This document shows positions 44,170-53,269 of a DNA stretch of 64,000 bases, piece after piece (within the stretch, counting starts at the first letter, position 1; the number at the start of each line of letters is the position of its first letter). This DNA is from Bacteroidaceae bacterium HV4-6-C5C (GTDB lineage: Bacteria > Bacteroidota > Bacteroidia > Bacteroidales > Bacteroidaceae): assembly GCA_007896885.1 (NCBI GenBank), contig VOIU01000001.1, forward strand, positions 1 to 64,000, read 5' to 3'. The notes below the pieces were generated by a model. It was not told the DNA's origin, did not search any database, and worked only from the letters and a program-made list of their open reading frames with translations. A program made the translations under genes and the position numbers.

Positions 44170-45198
44170 ATGAATTGCAAAATAGATATTACGCCCCGGT
44201 TACTCCATTTCCGGCAACCGGCAGGAACATCACGCGGAATATATACGAACCGCAAAATTTGGATTCTACGGATGACTTCTCCCGATTTCCCGGGTAAGGA
44301 AGCCATTGGGGAATGTGCACCACTTCCCGACTTAAGTTGCGATGCTATCCCGGATTATGAGGATATACTGGCAAAAGCCTGCCACAAAGTCGAGGAAAAA
44401 GGAGGCGTTCTGGAAAAAGACCTTTTAAGAAAATACCCTTCTATTCTTTTCGGTCTCGAAATGCTTCTTCAACAATGGAAAACCGGGAGTACTGCATTAT
44501 GGAACACCCCTTTTTCAAGAGGTGAAGCCGGAATTCCTATCAACGGTCTGATTTGGATGGGTGACTACCGGCAGATGTTGGAGCGGATTGAAGAGAAGAT
44601 GCAGAAAGGATTCCGCTGCATCAAGCTGAAAATTGGTGCCATCCGCTTTGAAGAGGAATTGGAGCTTTTACGATTCATCCGGCAACATTATTCAGCAAAA
44701 GAGGTGGAGCTAAGAGTAGATGCTAACGGAGCATTTTCACCTATTGATGCAATGGAAAAGCTGAAAAAGCTTGCCGAACTGGACTTACATTCCATTGAAC
44801 AGCCCATACGTGCCGGACAATGGGAGGAAATGTCCCGCCTGTGCGCGGAGTCCCCTTTACCTATAGCCCTAGACGAAGAGTTAATTGGCATTAATGATCT
44901 GAGAAAAAAGCAAGCACTCCTTGACACCATTTGTCCACAATATCTCGTACTGAAGCCTTCTCTCCATGGAGGATTCTCGGGAGGTGAAGAATGGATAAAT
45001 GCCGCTGAAAAGAGAGATATTGACTGGTGGATCACTTCGGCATTGGAATCGAATATAGGATTGAATGCCATTGCACAATGGTGTGCAACATTCAACAACA
45101 TCCTGCCGCAAGGATTAGGTACCGGGATGTTATTCACCGATAATATAGATATGCCACTGGAAATTCGAAAAGACTGTCTATGGTTTATTAAAAAGTAA
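44170..45198 (+). CDS. menC: o-succinylbenzoate synthase
   Basis: 342 residues of the enolase superfamily. IKLKIG carries the KxK catalytic lysines, and metal-binding acids are in LRVDANGAF, SIEQPI and ALDEEL, in the usual order. The second catalytic Lys is in YLVLKPSLHGGF. It dehydrates SHCHC to o-succinylbenzoate. Tight spacing (menB 3 bases before, menE 1 base after) indicates a single message. Confidence 0.93.
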   Translation: MNCKIDITPRLLHFRQPAGTSRGIYTNRKIWILRMTSPDFPGKEAIGECAPLPDLSCDAIPDYEDILAKACHKVEEKGGVLEKDLLRKYPSILFGLEMLLQQWKTGSTALWNTPFSRGEAGIPINGLIWMGDYRQMLERIEEKMQKGFRCIKLKIGAIRFEEELELLRFIRQHYSAKEVELRVDANGAFSPIDAMEKLKKLAELDLHSIEQPIRAGQWEEMSRLCAESPLPIALDEELIGINDLRKKQALLDTICPQYLVLKPSLHGGFSGGEEWINAAEKRDIDWWITSALESNIGLNAIAQWCATFNNILPQGLGTGMLFTDNIDMPLEIRKDCLWFIKK

Positions 45199-45199
45199 C

Positions 45200-46423
45200 A
45201 TGATTATTGACCGTAAACAACAGCTGTTAATCTTGAACGGAAAAGTCTATTCCGCGAAAGATATTGATGAGATTGCCTACAAAATAAAAGCGGGTGTAAT
45301 CTGCCTTCCGGCAGATTACGCACCGTTCGAAAAGGGTGATGACAATGCAGCAAATTCAAACTCCGACGGAACAGTAAAAGAATCAGGGAGTCGGCTCTAT
45401 ACTGACATACCCTTATTCAAAGACCTCGAGAAAGAAGAGGTTGAAGCATATAGAGAATTATTTCTTTTTCTTGAACAATGGTTTGATGATTCCCCCTATA
45501 TCAAGGTACATACTTCAGGATCCACAGGAAAGCCTAAAGAACAGTTTGTAGAGAAAGACCGGATGACACAAAGCGCCTGCATGACAGGTGAGTATCTGCA
45601 ATTACAAAGTGGCGATACTGCTCTTCTATGCATGAACCTTCGTTATATAGGAGCCATGATGATGGTGGTACGCTCTCTTGTTTTCGGTCTGAACCTGGCG
45701 GTGTGCAGTGCTTCGGGACATCCTTTAAAAAATCAACCCGCTGTCCGTTTTACGGCAATGGTACCGCTACAAGTCTACAACACCTTTCTGGAGCCGGAGG
45801 AGTGTACGCGCTTCAAAGATACCGGCATCGTTTTAATAGGTGGAGGACCGGTCAGTTCCGAATTGGAAGAGCAACTAAAGTCTTTTCCCAATGCTATTTA
45901 TTCAACCTACGGAATGACCGAGACACTCTCCCACATCGCACTGCGGAGATTGAGCGGTCCTTCTGCATCTCAGCGATACTACCCGTTTCAGTCCGTACAA
46001 CTATCGCTTTCGCCCGACAACACTCTACAGATTGATGCTCCCCGTGTAGTAAACGGAACTTTGCAAACGAATGATATTGCACGGATTTATCCGGACGGTT
46101 CATTCACCATACTCGGACGGAAAGACAATACAATCAATACCGGAGGAGTAAAAGTGCAAATAGAACAACTGGAGAAGAAACTCTTCGGTTCTATCCCGAT
46201 ACCATTTGCTATCACCTCCGCCAAAGACCCTAAGTTAGGGGAAAAGATTGTGTTATTACTGGAAGCAGACGTTTATCCTGCGGAAATAGAAGTCTCCGTA
46301 AACGAGCTGCTATCTCCTTATGAACGCCCCAAGCAAATAATGTGCATCAACAAGATACCACTTACCGAAAATGGTAAAACAGACCGGGCGGAATGCAAAA
46401 GGATAGCGGCAGAAAAACAGTAA
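45200..46423 (+). CDS. menE: o-succinylbenzoate-CoA ligase
   Basis: 407 residues of the ANL adenylating family, somewhat short at the N-terminus compared with E. coli MenE. The ATP loop TSGSTGKPKEQ, the motifs YSTYGMTETLSHIALR and GRKDNTINTGGVKV, and the C-terminal Lys in LTENGKTDR are present. It activates o-succinylbenzoate for MenB. It is the last gene of the menaquinone operon; menA is not in the window. A short palindrome TTATAC-T-GTATAA follows in the 49-base gap to the convergent glycosidase gene. Confidence 0.93.
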   Translation: MIIDRKQQLLILNGKVYSAKDIDEIAYKIKAGVICLPADYAPFEKGDDNAANSNSDGTVKESGSRLYTDIPLFKDLEKEEVEAYRELFLFLEQWFDDSPYIKVHTSGSTGKPKEQFVEKDRMTQSACMTGEYLQLQSGDTALLCMNLRYIGAMMMVVRSLVFGLNLAVCSASGHPLKNQPAVRFTAMVPLQVYNTFLEPEECTRFKDTGIVLIGGGPVSSELEEQLKSFPNAIYSTYGMTETLSHIALRRLSGPSASQRYYPFQSVQLSLSPDNTLQIDAPRVVNGTLQTNDIARIYPDGSFTILGRKDNTINTGGVKVQIEQLEKKLFGSIPIPFAITSAKDPKLGEKIVLLLEADVYPAEIEVSVNELLSPYERPKQIMCINKIPLTENGKTDRAECKRIAAEKQ

Positions 46424-46472
46424 TACACTCCAAACCCGGTCTTTATACTGTATAAGATAGCAACAATAAACT

Positions 46473-48728
46473 TTACTTTGCTTTTACAAGACGCATATTA
46501 TCAATCAAGGCCCGGTTTATCTCCTCCTTATTCATATTAATGCTTGTTTTGTCAAAGGACAGCGTGATCACATTCATTCCTTTATTCAAATTGATCATGA
46601 CGGAATTTGAGAATCCCCACTTATGCCACACATCCTTTCCGCGTTGAGGAAAGACCATGACTCCCGCTTTTTCTCCATTGACTGATAGTGTTCTAATAGC
46701 ACAGGCATTTCCCGAAGTCACTGTCTCGCTGCCATTGGCATAGTCAAAGTCAACAATATAGCGACCACTCTCCGACACCTCTATTGGCATTTTTATCTGA
46801 AGATTTACAGAAGAAGAGATTTCAACAGCTTTACCACTCAGGTTCCCGTAACATTCAACAGCGTTACCTGTAAACTGGGACAAGTCAAATCGCTGTTCCA
46901 ATTTAGGGTCATAGACAGCAAGCGGTTCACTGGCAAAGCCTTGAACGCCATTTGCATCTTCAGCAATGACCTGATATTCGGCATACGAATCGGGACGTTC
47001 AATATTTAAGCGATTGCCATTGATCCCTCCTCTATTTCTCCGTGCCATCTCTTTTCCGTCTTTCAGAATAATGTATTTTGCCGCATTCGGTACCTGTGTC
47101 CATCCCAGTTGGGCATACTCGTCAAGATATACTTTCGGAGTCTCTACTGAAAAATAGTTCTTTGTCTTGGAGATTTGAGTCTCGGCAGGCTGATTATTCT
47201 TCAGTTCAATCACAACCTTATGCTTACCTTTTAACTTAGGTTCAATAACAGCCTCTTTCTTTTTCTTTCCATCCAAAGTGAAAGAAGCGATTTGATTACC
47301 ATATCCTTTCACTTCTATATCTAAAATGGCATTTCTATATTTGAATCCGGTCAGCTGCTTATTACCTGCCAACTGTTTCGGTACAAAAGGCTTAAAGACC
47401 AAACCCTCTTCCGTGAAGTTTATTCCCATCAACAAATGGTGAACAATGCTAAGATCACCGGAAATGCTCCAAAGCATATTACTGGAATTGGTATCCGTAG
47501 CATAATCTCCATTCTCTGCCACAAAATTCTCTTTATTTGTAGCAAACATGGAAGCTGCGCGATAAATGGCTGCTATACTTTCCATTACTGCGGACTCATT
47601 CTCCGTGTTCGCGGAAGCCCACATCCAGAAAGACTGTACAAAAGGCCAAACCGCATTATTATGATAAGGATCAATATTCGGAATCTGAGGGAATATGCAA
47701 GAGTTACCATAACCGGTTTGCGGCACCGAGCGAATAATGAGCTTTGCCCGTTCACCGTCTGCAATACCGAATAAGACACATAAAGCTTCCCCTAAAGTTT
47801 CAGAACGTGGCGAAACGATTTTAGTCAGTCTACCATATCTATATTGTGCGTAATACCCTTTATCACTCAACCATAAGTAGTTGTTAATGCCGTTTTTTAT
47901 GCGTTGTGCATTTGTCTGGAAGCGTTGGATGTTTTCCTTATCCTTCAACAAAGTCGCCATTTTAGCTGCAATAACGTTGGCTTGATAATGAATAGCATTC
48001 GTACCTAAGCATTCGGATTCGTAGATATCGGCAGGTTGCATCCAGCGAGGGTATGTTTCCTCCCTCCAATCCAGAAAAGACGATTCACCTTTCACCAAGC
48101 CCGTCTCCCGATCATACGCAATCTGCTCATCTTGTGTAATCGAGTTTTTTATTATCTCATAAGAATTCTTGAGCCAATCCTGATCTCCCGTCACCAGATA
48201 AAGTTGCCATGCAGCTATTGACCAGACAATACGATCGGTAGAGATCGGATAAGAGCCTCCGGTGCCCGTATCCTGGATAATCCGACCGTCTCTCACTTTA
48301 CGCATCAGACTGTTTTTTGAAATATCAGGACGCATATATGCCATCGAAAGCGTCATACTATAACTGATGTCACGTGTCCAGACACCGCCCCAAAGTTCGC
48401 CCGTTCTCCAAGTGCCGTCAGCTTCTATAAGATTGGTCATCTCTTCCACCGACAAATTATATAAGGCATCGGAAATTAAATAATCGGATTGAAATTGTGG
48501 ATATTGGCTTAGGTCTTTATGCTTTTTCCAATGTAGATTACCGCCGCGGTAGTTACTCCTAATTTCGCCCGCAGACAGTATATCCGATCTAAAATCATGC
48601 TGTATAACTTTATCCTTATAAATACTGTATTCCGGTGAGTGATAAATAAGATTATCTTGATTCCCTTGAGCATAGGCATTACCCACTACAGCTAAAGCCA
48701 ACATAAACAAAATTGAATTCTTTTTCAT
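46473..48728 (-). CDS. secreted six-hairpin glycoside hydrolase-like protein
   Basis: 751 residues. Signal peptide ALAVVGNAYAQ. The central (alpha/alpha)6 domain (about 100-480) resembles amylo-1,6-glucosidase/MGH1-like enzymes: GELWGGVWTRDISYSMTLSM, STDRIVWSIAAWQLYLVTG, FLDWREETYPRWM and NAVWPFVQSFWMWAS, with acidic residues suited to catalysis. A fibronectin-like segment (YAEYQVIAEDANGVQGFAS) and a C-terminal carbohydrate-binding-like beta domain follow. The exact GH family and substrate cannot be assigned; it is monocistronic and convergent with menE. Confidence 0.7.
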   Translation of the reverse strand: MKKNSILFMLALAVVGNAYAQGNQDNLIYHSPEYSIYKDKVIQHDFRSDILSAGEIRSNYRGGNLHWKKHKDLSQYPQFQSDYLISDALYNLSVEEMTNLIEADGTWRTGELWGGVWTRDISYSMTLSMAYMRPDISKNSLMRKVRDGRIIQDTGTGGSYPISTDRIVWSIAAWQLYLVTGDQDWLKNSYEIIKNSITQDEQIAYDRETGLVKGESSFLDWREETYPRWMQPADIYESECLGTNAIHYQANVIAAKMATLLKDKENIQRFQTNAQRIKNGINNYLWLSDKGYYAQYRYGRLTKIVSPRSETLGEALCVLFGIADGERAKLIIRSVPQTGYGNSCIFPQIPNIDPYHNNAVWPFVQSFWMWASANTENESAVMESIAAIYRAASMFATNKENFVAENGDYATDTNSSNMLWSISGDLSIVHHLLMGINFTEEGLVFKPFVPKQLAGNKQLTGFKYRNAILDIEVKGYGNQIASFTLDGKKKKEAVIEPKLKGKHKVVIELKNNQPAETQISKTKNYFSVETPKVYLDEYAQLGWTQVPNAAKYIILKDGKEMARRNRGGINGNRLNIERPDSYAEYQVIAEDANGVQGFASEPLAVYDPKLEQRFDLSQFTGNAVECYGNLSGKAVEISSSVNLQIKMPIEVSESGRYIVDFDYANGSETVTSGNACAIRTLSVNGEKAGVMVFPQRGKDVWHKWGFSNSVMINLNKGMNVITLSFDKTSINMNKEEINRALIDNMRLVKAK

Positions 48729-48953
48729 CGTATTCCGTGCTTTTATACAACTGGAGACTCAAAGCAGCACACATTATGATCTTCGCAAATCTGCAAATGA
48801 TTAAATTCTCAAAGCATCTCTTAGCCACCAGTTGACTTTGTGTATATTTTGCGATAAAAATAGCAATAATTTTCCGTTTAATATTTCCCATCCGATCCAA
48901 AGATCCAATATTCACATTTATTTTTGGTCGGATAGATATTAATATCCTCTGCT
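48729..48953. other. intergenic region upstream of the glycosidase gene
   Basis: No gene I can support. Open frames here lack family features and have the composition of chance frames. It presumably holds the glycosidase promoter, but I found no clear TTG/TAnnTTTG pair. Confidence 0.5.
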
Positions 48954-49205
48954 TCAACTCTCTTTTTTACAGATGATTTGCCAAAACCTTTGCGAAGGTT
49001 GTCCCTCTACTTTATTTAAAGGTTCATCCACTTCTTGGGCCTCAACCAGCCCGTAACGTCCAAAATCCTCCTGTATTGAACCATGATCATAGAAAAACAG
49101 GGAGATACCATGGCTTGTCAGGAATGAACAAAAATAAGGCTTCAAATTGATTCTGCAAATTTGCAGAATCAATTTGAAGCCTTCACCATCACAATCTCTT
49201 ATCAA
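48954..49205 (-). pseudogene. possible remnant of a class I SAM-dependent methyltransferase
   Basis: A short frame of 83 codons. The last 50 residues, especially FGRYGLVEAQEVDEPL and SQRFWQIICKKES, look like the C-terminus of Bacteroides SAM-dependent methyltransferases. The N-terminal SAM-binding motifs are missing, and the upstream part of the frame is merely the 48-bp palindrome. This suggests a decayed gene of which only the 3' end survives. It may also be chance; a comparison with complete homologues is decisive. Confidence 0.35.
49136..49183 (-). terminator. 48-bp perfect palindrome, probable dxs terminator
   Basis: Two 24-base arms (from AAGGCTTCAAATTG to its complement) meet at GCAAATTTGC with no spacer, so the sequence is a perfect 48-bp palindrome. 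In the dxs direction it is followed by TTATTTTTG, as in an intrinsic terminator, 95 bases after the dxs stop. On the plus strand no T-run follows. Its length is far above a normal terminator stem. Confidence 0.65.
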
Positions 49206-49278
49206 CTAAACAGATTTCCCCATGAGATAAGCATCCTATATGGCAGGTTTTTAGCTCAGAATGATAATGACATTCATT

Positions 49279-51039
49279 TTAATCTATTATTTTTAAAACA
49301 TCCTCCACTATTTGTGGCACGGTAAGATGACTCTCTTTTAAAAGTTCATCAACAGAGAAACGATCCACAAACTTTTTCTCCATGCCAAAGTTAAGCACTT
49401 TCATGTCGGAAGGGCCATAATAGCGGGCTATTTTTTCACCAAAGCCACCATCAAGTACTCCGTCTTCAAGAGTAATGACGCAAGTATGATCTTTTTTCAA
49501 TTCATCAAGCACTTCAGCATCCGTACCTGTTATATAACGTGGATTTATCAGAGTAGCATCAATACCGGCTTCAGCTTTCAGAGCCTCAACGACCTTCTCA
49601 CCCAACTGATAGAAAGTACCCAATCCCAAAACTGCAACCTGGGAACCTTTCTTGGCAACCTTATATCTATTAAGCAATCCGAAATCCTCCTCAACTTTTT
49701 CACCTGTTGAAACAACGCCATTGAAAGGAACACGTATAGCCACAGGATGAGATGTCTGCTTTATTCCCCACTCCAACATGGCAAAATATTCTTCTTTGGT
49801 AGTCGGAGCAAGGTAGACGAGATTGGGAATATTACACATGAAAGGAATATCAAAGACGCCCAAGTGTGTCACGTCATTCATTGAAGAAATGGAAGACCAG
49901 AACACCAACAAAAGAGCGGGATTATTATTGATACATAAATCCTGTGAGAGTTGATCGTATGCGCGCTGTATGAATGTACCGAGCACTCCGAATACAGGCT
50001 TTCCGCCGTTGTTAGCTATGGCAGAAGCCATGGCTACAGCATGCTCCTCGGCAATGCCGACATCAACAAATTGTTTACCTGCTAACATTCTTTTATCAGC
50101 GGTAAAACCAAACACTGTAGGCGTACCCGCAGTAATGGCTACGACTGTTTTGTCTTGTTTCATTTTAGCTAGAAGATATTCAGCTGTCAGATCACCATAA
50201 TTTTCTACGCGACTTGCATCGAACTTACTCTTTCCCGTAACTAAGTCGAATGGACCACCTGCATGAAACTTTTCTTTATTTTCCTCAGCCGGACGGAACC
50301 CCTTTCCTTTCACCGTATTAATATGTACCACAACAGGATGGTCGATGTCTTTCACTTTACTAAAGGCTTCGATCAAAGCTTTCACATCATTACCCTGTGC
50401 TACATACATGTAATCAAGTCCCATGGCCTTGAAGAAATTACATTCTGCTTTACCTTCCGTCTCGCGCAATTCCTGTAAGTTCTTATAAAGCCCTCCATGA
50501 TTCTCGGCTATCGACATCTGGTTGTCATTCACAATAATAATGATGTTGCTATCAAGAACTGCGGCATTATTTAGACCTTCATAAGCCTCACCCCCACTCA
50601 GAGAGCCGTCACCTATTATTGCGATAATATTTTCATGATCTCCCTTCAAATCACGCGCTTTAGCCAGTCCCGTAGCCAAACTTACCGATGTTGAAGTATG
50701 CCCGATTACGAAGAAATCATGCTCACTTTCACTCGGTTCGGAGTATCCCGACACCTCATCATACTTTTCGGGGTAAATGAAAGCTTCCTTACGCCCCGTC
50801 AACATTTTATGCACATAGCTCTGATGGGAAATGTCAAACACCATTTTATCAACAGGAGAGTTGAATACATAATGCAAAGCAATTGTAGCTTCCACCATAC
50901 CAAGATTAGGTCCGATATGTCCGCCGTGTTCACTCAACTTCTTTAATAACGTTTGGCGCAGTTCCACACTTAAGCCTTCAAATTCATCTACCGGCATATT
51001 CTTCAAGTCAGCCGGACTGTTTACTTTTTCAATATACAT
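49279..51039 (-). CDS. dxs: 1-deoxy-D-xylulose-5-phosphate synthase
   Basis: 586 residues. ThDP/transketolase layout: HGGHIGPNLGMVEATIALHY, FDISHQSYVHKM, the ThDP motif IGDGSLSGGEAYEGLNN with NDNQMSI, then the transketolase pyrimidine domain VDVGIAEEHAVAMASAIANNGG and the C-terminal domain GVLDGGFGEKIARYYG. It makes DXP from pyruvate and glyceraldehyde 3-phosphate for isoprenoids and thiamine/pyridoxal precursors. It is somewhat shorter than the canonical form (about 620), and Bacteroides often carry a second copy; this may be the auxiliary one. Divergent from an AraC gene. Confidence 0.85.
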   Translation of the reverse strand: MYIEKVNSPADLKNMPVDEFEGLSVELRQTLLKKLSEHGGHIGPNLGMVEATIALHYVFNSPVDKMVFDISHQSYVHKMLTGRKEAFIYPEKYDEVSGYSEPSESEHDFFVIGHTSTSVSLATGLAKARDLKGDHENIIAIIGDGSLSGGEAYEGLNNAAVLDSNIIIIVNDNQMSIAENHGGLYKNLQELRETEGKAECNFFKAMGLDYMYVAQGNDVKALIEAFSKVKDIDHPVVVHINTVKGKGFRPAEENKEKFHAGGPFDLVTGKSKFDASRVENYGDLTAEYLLAKMKQDKTVVAITAGTPTVFGFTADKRMLAGKQFVDVGIAEEHAVAMASAIANNGGKPVFGVLGTFIQRAYDQLSQDLCINNNPALLLVFWSSISSMNDVTHLGVFDIPFMCNIPNLVYLAPTTKEEYFAMLEWGIKQTSHPVAIRVPFNGVVSTGEKVEEDFGLLNRYKVAKKGSQVAVLGLGTFYQLGEKVVEALKAEAGIDATLINPRYITGTDAEVLDELKKDHTCVITLEDGVLDGGFGEKIARYYGPSDMKVLNFGMEKKFVDRFSVDELLKESHLTVPQIVEDVLKIID

Positions 51040-51230
51040 ACCTATTACTTTTCTCTAAAAACACATTTACTCTATTAATAATCTCTTTTATAAGGAAGTA
51101 CAAACATTGTGCGTCTGTTTTTCGTTTTTATGCTATACAACTTTATGTCCCGGCACCGGGCGATGCCTTTTATTTCCGATGCAAAAGTACGACGGTGTAA
51201 GCTCACGCCAGTTAAACGATTTACGGATGA

Positions 51231-51310
51231 TTGTATACAAATTACTGATTTTCGAAATACTATCCGAAACCATTATACAGATTACGGTTTCTTGTATACA
51301 AATTACCGAT
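51231..51310. promoter_or_regulatory. three spaced TATACA-ATTAC repeats, candidate AraC operator
   Basis: TTGTATACAAATTACTGAT (51231-51249), ATTATACAGATTACGG (from 51272) and TTGTATACAAATTACCGAT (51292-51310) share a core TATACA-N-ATTAC. Core starts are 51234, 51274 and 51295, spacings of 40 and 21 bases, close to whole helical turns. They lie between the two divergent promoters. Confidence 0.6.
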
Positions 51311-51325
51311 GTCACATAGTATAAG

Positions 51326-51355
51326 TTGTATATTACTTAAAATGAAGTACTTTTG
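51326..51355 (+). promoter_or_regulatory. araC promoter
   Basis: TTG, 19-base spacer and TACTTTTG fit the Bacteroidota consensus, 26 bases before the ATG at 51382. It starts 16 bases after the last TATACA repeat, in reach of a bound activator. Confidence 0.6.
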
Positions 51356-51381
51356 CACCGGGTAAAATAAGGAACTTGATT

Positions 51382-52281
51382 ATGAAAGAGATTAAGACAT
51401 TCAATACGATTGATGAATATAACAAGCTGATGGGGGTTGAAACTTCACATCCTTTAGTCAGCGTGATCGATTTATCCAAGACATGCCGCAAGGGAAAATA
51501 CCCTGAAGGGCATATTTTTGGATATTACACTGTTTTTCTGAAAGATGTAAAGTGTGGAGATCTGAAATACGGACGCAATTATTATGACTATCAAGAAGGC
51601 ACCTTAGTCTTTTTAGCTCCCAATCAAGTCGTTACCATCGAAAACAAGCAGCCTCATCAGCCTAAGGGATGGGTACTCATCTTTCATCCCGATTTATTGA
51701 GAGGGACATCGTTGGCGCATTCCATGAAGGAATATACCTTCTTCTCTTATGAAGTATTCGAAGCTTTGCACCTGTCGGAGCAAGAAAGAGCAGTAATACT
51801 GGAGTGTTTCCATAATATCCAATCGGAACTGATGCATAGTATAGACAACCATACCCAGCGTCTGATTGTGTCGAACATAGAACTTTTCCTTAACTATTGC
51901 AGTCGTTTCTATGAGCGTCAATTTATAACCCGTAAGCATGCCAACAGCGATATTCTGAGTAGATTCGAGAACTTGCTTGATACTTATTACGAATCGGACA
52001 TTCCCCAGAAGCAAGGGCTTCCAAGCGTCAGATACTGCGCCGAAAAGCTGAATCTGTCTGCAAACTATCTCGGTGATTTGATCAAAAACGAGACGGGTAA
52101 GAGTGCACTAGAGCATATCCAACTCCACCTTATTGAAATAGCAAAGAATAAAATGTTCGAGAAGAACAAATCCGTAAGTCAGATAGCCTATGAATTGGGT
52201 TTTGAGTATCCTCAGTACTTCAGTCGATTATTCAAGAAGTGCGTGGGCATAAGTCCCAACGAATATAGGGCGGTTAACTAA
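51382..52281 (+). CDS. AraC family transcriptional regulator (paralogue of the one at 21270)
   Basis: About 299 residues from ATG 51382 (a TTG at 51376 would add two). The N-terminal sensing half has HPLVSVIDLSKTC, YYDYQEGTLVFLAPNQ and HPDLLRGTSLAHSM. The DNA-binding half has VRYCAEKLNLSANYLGDLI and VSQIAYELGFEYPQYFSRLFKK. It is closely related to the regulator at 21270-22181, so both probably sense similar compounds. Divergent from dxs with shared repeats in between. Confidence 0.88.
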   Translation: MKEIKTFNTIDEYNKLMGVETSHPLVSVIDLSKTCRKGKYPEGHIFGYYTVFLKDVKCGDLKYGRNYYDYQEGTLVFLAPNQVVTIENKQPHQPKGWVLIFHPDLLRGTSLAHSMKEYTFFSYEVFEALHLSEQERAVILECFHNIQSELMHSIDNHTQRLIVSNIELFLNYCSRFYERQFITRKHANSDILSRFENLLDTYYESDIPQKQGLPSVRYCAEKLNLSANYLGDLIKNETGKSALEHIQLHLIEIAKNKMFEKNKSVSQIAYELGFEYPQYFSRLFKKCVGISPNEYRAVN

Positions 52282-52288
52282 ACCCATC

Positions 52289-53143
52289 CTACAAGGGTCT
52301 CATCATTTCAAACTGCCTCCCGGTTACCTGTATATTTCTGGACTCCAGAAAAGAGGTGATAGACTCACAATGAATATCCGTATTTAGGATTTTGATAAAA
52401 GAGAAAGCATTCATCCCGACGGCCTTAAGCAGTAATGAAGAACCTATCCCCTTTCTTCTGCAATCTTTACGAACTGCTATTTGCGTGACATCTCCGGAAA
52501 CCGGTTCAAAGACACAATAACCTAAAAGATTAGAATCACCGTCCAATGCCCCAAAAACATGGAAGTCATCAGGTTTACGCAAAATAGCTTCAAATGAGTT
52601 TTGCCATGAAGGAGTAAAGTCCCAGAAAGCAGACACTGCATCATAATCGATCAATGCTATTTCCTTTATAACGAAATCAAGCAGATGAACGTCATTAGAA
52701 ACCTTTACCGATTCATTAGACTGAACAAAATAATTGAATTCGCGAAGAACTTCAAAACCTTGTTTCTTATAAACGGAAATAGCATTCGTATTGTGCTGCA
52801 AGACTTCCAGCAAATATTGTTTGATGCCATATTCTTTAAGAAAAGGGACTGAATGCTCAAAAATCTGACGTGCCAATCCCTGACCTTGATAAGCTTTTCT
52901 CGTGCCCGTGCCTGTATCATAAGCAGTCAAATGCCCATTGAAGTCACCTATTCCATTTAAGGTGAAAGATGCAAGAAGTCCGCCATCGAATGCAGCAAAA
53001 GACAGTTCCGGTACAAATCCCCGCCTTACCAACATCCTTTCAAGCTGTGGCTTACTTATCTTGACATCATAATTTTCAAAAGCATCACTGAATGCTTCGT
53101 AAAGCTTTTCTAAAGAAATATCTTGAAGTGATTTTATCTCCAT
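52289..53143 (-). CDS. tandem GNAT N-acetyltransferase
   Basis: 284 residues with two GNAT folds. The first (about 1-140) has the acetyl-CoA loop RKAYQGQGLARQIFEH and LEVLQHNTNAISVYKKQGF. The second (about 160-284) has VRKDCRRKGIGSSLLLKA. Bipartite GNATs are common in Bacteroidota. The substrate is unknown. It is transcribed towards the AraC gene, ending 8 bases after it (convergent). Confidence 0.82.
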   Translation of the reverse strand: MEIKSLQDISLEKLYEAFSDAFENYDVKISKPQLERMLVRRGFVPELSFAAFDGGLLASFTLNGIGDFNGHLTAYDTGTGTRKAYQGQGLARQIFEHSVPFLKEYGIKQYLLEVLQHNTNAISVYKKQGFEVLREFNYFVQSNESVKVSNDVHLLDFVIKEIALIDYDAVSAFWDFTPSWQNSFEAILRKPDDFHVFGALDGDSNLLGYCVFEPVSGDVTQIAVRKDCRRKGIGSSLLLKAVGMNAFSFIKILNTDIHCESITSFLESRNIQVTGRQFEMMRPL

Positions 53144-53220
53144 ACACGTATAAATAATAGTATGAAAAGCAAAGATAAATTATTTGCTCATCACAAGAAT
53201 CATCGTCACCGTATTATTTA

Positions 53221-53228
53221 TACTTTTG
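53221..53228 (+). promoter_or_regulatory. candidate -7 box of the GNAT gene
   Basis: TACTTTTG matches TAnnTTTG and lies 41 bases before ATG 53270. No clear -33 TTG at 19-21 bases. Its place argues against the start at 53162. Confidence 0.4.
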
Positions 53229-53269
53229 CACATACCAAAGTAAACTTCACAGTAAGATTATCAACAGTT

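Larger units (their letters stand above)
51040..51381. other. dxs-araC divergent regulatory region
   Basis: 342 bases with no gene. It contains a -7-like box for dxs, TACTTTTG read leftward at 51189-51182; three spaced TATACA repeats at 51231-51310; and the araC promoter, TTG (51326-51328), 19-base spacer, TACTTTTG (51348-51355). Confidence 0.65.

Noticed and set aside
46424-46472. Possible bidirectional terminator TTATAC-T-GTATAA between menE and the glycosidase
   Set aside because: The stem is only six A/T-rich pairs with a one-base loop and no T-run; too weak to call.
48679-48957. Open frame of 92 codons before the six-hairpin glycosidase
   Set aside because: It overlaps the start of the glycosidase gene on the same strand and shows no domain pattern; most likely chance.
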